Assembly (NCBI GenBank): GCA_038496445.1
Contig: JALMLS010000489.1
Span: forward strand, 1-64,000
Length of the DNA stretch: 64,000 nucleotides
Direction: 5' to 3'
From: Trichosphaerium sp. ATCC 40318
Taxonomy: Eukaryota; Discosea; Flabellinia; Trichosidae
How positions within the stretch are numbered: the stretch's first letter is position 1; each line of letters begins with the position of its first letter. Position numbers and translations under genes: made by a program. The notes beneath the pieces are model-generated. The model saw only the letters and a list, made by a program, of their open reading frames with translations, was not told the origin of the DNA and did not search any database. This document shows positions 60,265-64,000 of the stretch, piece after piece.

Positions 60265-62983
60265 ATGAGCAAGCAATATGGGATCACTTTGTTGATCTGT
60301 TGTCTTTGTATGTCACTATCAAGTACGTAAATGCTTCAAAAACAGTAAAAAACCGCCACATTCTTAAAAAACTCACTAGTTCTCGCCCAAAACGTTGAAG
60401 GGCTTCCAAAGTCTCTAGAGGTTAAAGGTAACCTCAAATACTCTTTTATCCTTGAAGACGATCCAGCCAATGCCTGTAAGTATACAGAAGAACCTTGCGC
60501 TGAACTAAGCGATATTTGGTACGCTAAATCAAAAGTTCGATACCTTTTCGTTATTTTCCAAATTAGATGTCACGTGACTTTTCTAAATCAAAAAAGGGGA
60601 TACGATTTTGAAGAGGATGGTGTCACTCATTACTTTGCTATTGTTGGTGTGACCAACGGTGTTGATATTGTGGATGTGACAAACCCAACTGAACCAAAAC
60701 GAGTCAAGTTTTTGAAAGGATGTATTAACATGTGGAGAGATATGAAAGAGTGCGTCTTGTTTTTTGTTACCGTTCTCTGTGGCCCACGTGGTCTCTGACA
60801 AAAATACCCAAACCTCATTGTTTACGTTTTGATAGTTACGGTACTACTATCTATGGTATTTCTGAATACACACAGACATGCGCATGTCCTGAAGGTAACG
60901 TTAGCTGCGTTACAATTGCTGACGTATTTTACCAAGGCACACCTTGTTTGGAACACATGGAAATTACTTCACCACCTGAAGTTGCAGGAACATACCAAAT
61001 GACTGAAGGAAGACAAACACCTCAACTTGAAAGAGTTGGTCCTATCGTAAGTAAAATATGTCTCATTTTTTTTTTGTGTTAATTTCCTTGTCAAGAATGG
61101 CAAGCTAGTATCCGCTGAACCACGTGATGATAAAGCATGTGATTTTATTTCGAATGGCGTTGAGCTTTTGGGAAATATCGCTATTATTGATGCTGGTGAT
61201 TGCGGTTACGCAATTAAGATAATCAACGCTCAAAATGCGGGTTAGCTTTCTTTTTAGTTGATATTCTTTCTTACTATTTTTGTGTTCAGGTGCTATTGCT
61301 GTTGTAATACATAACGATAAAGATGATATTATCTACCCAGGTATGGGTGGTTGGGCAGCGTACCATGACAACATAACCATCCCAGGTACACGCATTAATT
61401 CCAGGTCAATGATTCTAACATAATTTTTCTTTGTCAATAGCCGTTATGATTGGTTTAGATGATGGTGACTTACTCCGTCAATATGATGGTGTAGAAATTG
61501 TTCTTGATGCTAGCAACAGAAACTTTTCTGATTTATTTTCTCCTCCTGAAGGTACTTACAAAGCCAAAAGATATGAACTAACGCTTGGGTTTTTAAAGGA
61601 ATTACAATTATCGACATGTCCGATCCTTGGGACCCAAAGATCAACCAAACGTTCACAGATCAATTTATGCATTCTCACAATGTCTATGTTGAAGAAGATA
61701 GACCTTTTATGTACGCCAATGACTTTTAAAGTTAAACGTACCAATTCTGCTTTTTTCAGGTATGTTTGTGGTCCTTCAAATGGTAAGTACAAAGAAGGTG
61801 CAGAATCATGGGATTACGTGGCAAACGGTGGATTGGTCATTTATGATGTCAAAAGTATGATTCCACAATATCTTACAGAGTGGAATGAGACATACATACA
61901 CGATATGATGGTATGAAACAGAACATTTTCATCGTTTCTTTGACCCTAACAACAAAAGGTAAAAAAATGTGGTGAGGTGTACTATCTCTATGGTGCTGCC
62001 ATATCAGATGACGACATTTATGTCTGGGATGTGACAGATCCACTTAATATGGTCCAAGTCCTACATTTCCAAGGTACAGTTTAGCACGTGATAAGATAGT
62101 GCTTTTCTGTCATCCAGCATAGCGGAAATGAATTTCTGCTTTTTAATCGTTTTCATCAGGTCGTCAAGGCGCTGCACATAACATCTGGGTTGATGACAGT
62201 TGCCGTGTCATGTATGTGACACACGAGCGTATAAACGAGCCGATCACTGTATGGAAAATGTTTGATACACCAGAAGGCGAAATTGATTGGAACACACAAC
62301 CAAAATGTACACATACATGATATTCAACTACTAAGCATACTAATACTGCTAAGATCTTGGATCACTTACATCAAACCAGTTCCAAGGCACACTTCCTCAT
62401 AATGTGCTTGTCAAAGATGATATTCTTTGGGCAGCTTTTTACAGTGAAGGTACCTCATATCACATGTTAAGATCAACTTTTTGTAAAACGAGAAAATAGG
62501 TGTGATTGCTTGGAATATCACAACACCTGATAAACCAACACTTCTTGCTCACTATCAAACATCTAAAATTGAAAGTAAGGCCAGGTAGCATTTTCTTTCG
62601 TCTGATCTTTTGTGCTTTAGGCGGACTCGCTGGAGTTTGGGGAGTGTATCCTTTCGCAAAGTCTGGCTATGTGTATGCATCGGACATGCAAGAAGGTACA
62701 GGAGATTAATCACGTTATATCGCGTATCACGTGATTTTTCTTTATTGATGTGTTGTAGGTCTTTTTGTGATGGAGTTGGTTGATTCTGAACCTATTGAAG
62801 AAGTCAAAGAAGAAAACTACAAGAGTACGTATTTTTATTAATCACGACATTATTCTTCTTTGTACTTATACTATCTTAACAGCGCTCTCTATTGTTCTTG
62901 GAGTGGTTGGCTTATTACTTCTCTTTGCGTTAATACTTGCAATCATTATGTACTGGAAAAAGACGCCATACAAACGCGTTTAG
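60265..62983 (+). CDS. LVIVD (choice-of-anchor-B) and PA-domain type I membrane protein, intact copy B
   Basis: ATG 60265, signal peptide, then exons that splice in frame throughout. LVIVD repeat FAIVGVTNGVDIVDVTNP; cysteine-rich piece (CACPEGNVSCVTIADVF); PA-type insert (NIAIIDAGDCGYAIK, GAIAVVIHNDKDD, AVMIGLDDGDLL); more LVIVD blades (ITIIDMSDPWDPKINQTF, GGLVIYDVKSM, FQGTLPHNVLVKDDILWAAF, GVIAWNITTPDKP); a single TM helix near the C-terminus (TALSIVLGVVGLLLLFALIL), short tail, TAG at 62981-62983. It is probably a surface beta-propeller protein with a protein-interaction PA insert. Ligand unknown. The C-proximal exon layout is the same as copy A. Confidence 0.8.
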
Positions 62984-63322
62984 ACAATAAACTTCATTTA
63001 GTTCACATTCAGTTTTTGGTTACAACCAAAAATAACCTTTTTGACAAAAATTGCTGATGGTAATCTCGCTACTATCTATTTTACACAAGCCAAATTAACA
63101 ATTAAATTCACCTTTTTTCGTTTTTGAAAGTGACTTTCTTGTTGAGGAACATGGCCTTTTTGGTTAACTATTTGCTTTGAATTTATTTGGCACACGCAGT
63201 TGAAACGCTGTCTTTGTTTGAAAGGATAATAAATAGGAGTTTTGTGTTAGAAGACTGAGGTGAAACGAGATATTTCGAATTCACAAAAGGTGCCATGATA
63301 CAAATTCAGGTTCATACAAGAG
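62984..63322. other. Intergenic, no gene seen
   Basis: 3' flank of the LVIVD gene and promoter of the next gene; AT-rich, no ordered features. Confidence 0.5.
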
Positions 63323-63988
63323 ATGAAGCTCTTTGTATTGTTTTTAATAACTGCCTCTTTGCTCTACGCTGAAGATGTGTTTCTGAAGGGTGTTGACGTT
63401 CCTGAGTTCGTCATGGAGGATGTGGATACGATTAAACGAAAGCTAGACGCTTATGATGCGTCATTGGATACTTCTTGTATAACAGATGGCTTGTACAAAG
63501 AAATGTACGTTTAATTCTGTACTGTAGCTCTCTCTAACTTCTCAAGGGCATTAATGGCATACAAAACGGCGTCGGAAGTGATGGAAGTTGAAGTTTGTGG
63601 CTCCGATGTCAATGGTATTTCAAACACCGCAGACAGTGTCGACGGCTGTGAAGTACGTTATTGTTACTATATGATTGTGTTTTAATGGCCCATAATGAAG
63701 GTTATGTACAAACCCCATCCACAAGACGAATGTGTTATTGTGCGTATGCCTGCTAGTATTGATGATATGAAAACTCTATGCTCCATGCCTGTGGTAGAAA
63801 AAATACAGCCAAGATCAGTAAGCCAAAAACTTTACACATAAAAATAACTTTTTTTTGCTTGGCATAAAAAATAGTCACGTGATTTTTTCAAAGTACCCAA
63901 ATACGTAGTAGATTGTTCGAAAATCTCGCTTCTATTTCAGGTTATGGTTTGTGTACCATATCATTCACAGCGAGCGAGGGAGGTTTAA
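63323..63988 (+). CDS. Secreted protein, unknown family (may run past the window)
   Basis: ATG 63323 with a signal peptide (MKLFVLFLITASLLYA). Exons splice in frame: ...TSCITDGLYKE, then MALMAYKTASEVMEVEVCGS, then VMYKPHPQDECVIVRMPASI and DDMKTLCSMP. The last visible exon (VMVCVPYHSQRAREV) meets TAA at 63986-63988, but GTTTAAAT could also be a donor, so the gene may continue outside. Several cysteines suggest a disulfide-bonded secreted protein. No family recognised. Confidence 0.6.
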
Positions 63989-64000
63989 ATAAAGATGATT

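Overview
The window is nuclear DNA of a compact, AT-rich eukaryote. Almost every gene I could follow is split by short introns of about 40-90 bases, mostly GTAC/GTAA/GTAT...AG, with 40-180 bases between genes in places. I see no tRNA, rRNA or CRISPR array. Lineage markers are mixed: a fungal-type Zn2Cys6 regulator, a Frizzled/Smoothened-like receptor, an sn1-type diacylglycerol lipase, an EGF-domain multi-pass receptor, a selenocysteine-type deiodinase and giant-virus-like F-box/MORN-variant proteins. This fits an early-diverging fungus or another unicellular opisthokont or amoebozoan; I cannot name the species. Exon models are hand-built from reading frame, splice dinucleotides and family resemblance, so internal boundaries are less certain than gene identity.

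Layout. 1-9.6 kb: end of a Ras-like GTPase, a small type I membrane protein, three MORN-variant repeat genes (one with a mitochondrial-type presequence, two with F-box-like N-termini) and a multi-pass membrane protein. 9.6-13 kb: gene-poor DNA with short DNA transposons, one with a perfect 8-bp target duplication. 13-23 kb: an EGF/multi-TM gene, a mitochondrial-looking repeat protein ending in a nuclease/RAP-like domain, an F-box protein, a CUE + PARP-like protein next to a mitochondrial-type macrodomain protein, and an alpha/beta hydrolase. 23-28.6 kb: an LRR gene with a 3.8-kb Mutator-like element directly in front of its start codon; that element's transposase is broken by a TTAA MITE. 29-39.7 kb: housekeeping genes (copper P-type ATPase, MetAP2, MOD5/TRIT1, ASF1). 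39.9-51.6 kb: signalling genes (Frizzled-like, DAG lipase), a Zn2Cys6 regulator, a second repeat protein and the deiodinase-like selenoprotein. 51.8-63 kb: a direct duplication of an LVIVD/PA-domain membrane protein. The first copy is decayed and carries a second MULE; the second looks intact. Between the copies, on the minus strand, lies the partner of the 2-4 kb MORN-variant gene.

Main points of interest: (i) the deiodinase-like gene has its TGA (Sec) codon split by an intron and a good SECIS-like fold about 40 bases after the stop; (ii) the palindrome CACGTG, often TCACGTGA, is strongly over-represented, mostly inside introns, and GCACGTG repeatedly serves as an apparent GC-AG 5' splice site; (iii) several unrelated families (MORN-variant, DWY-repeat, macrodomain) carry mitochondrial-type presequences; (iv) a possible ADP-ribose writer and eraser are neighbours.
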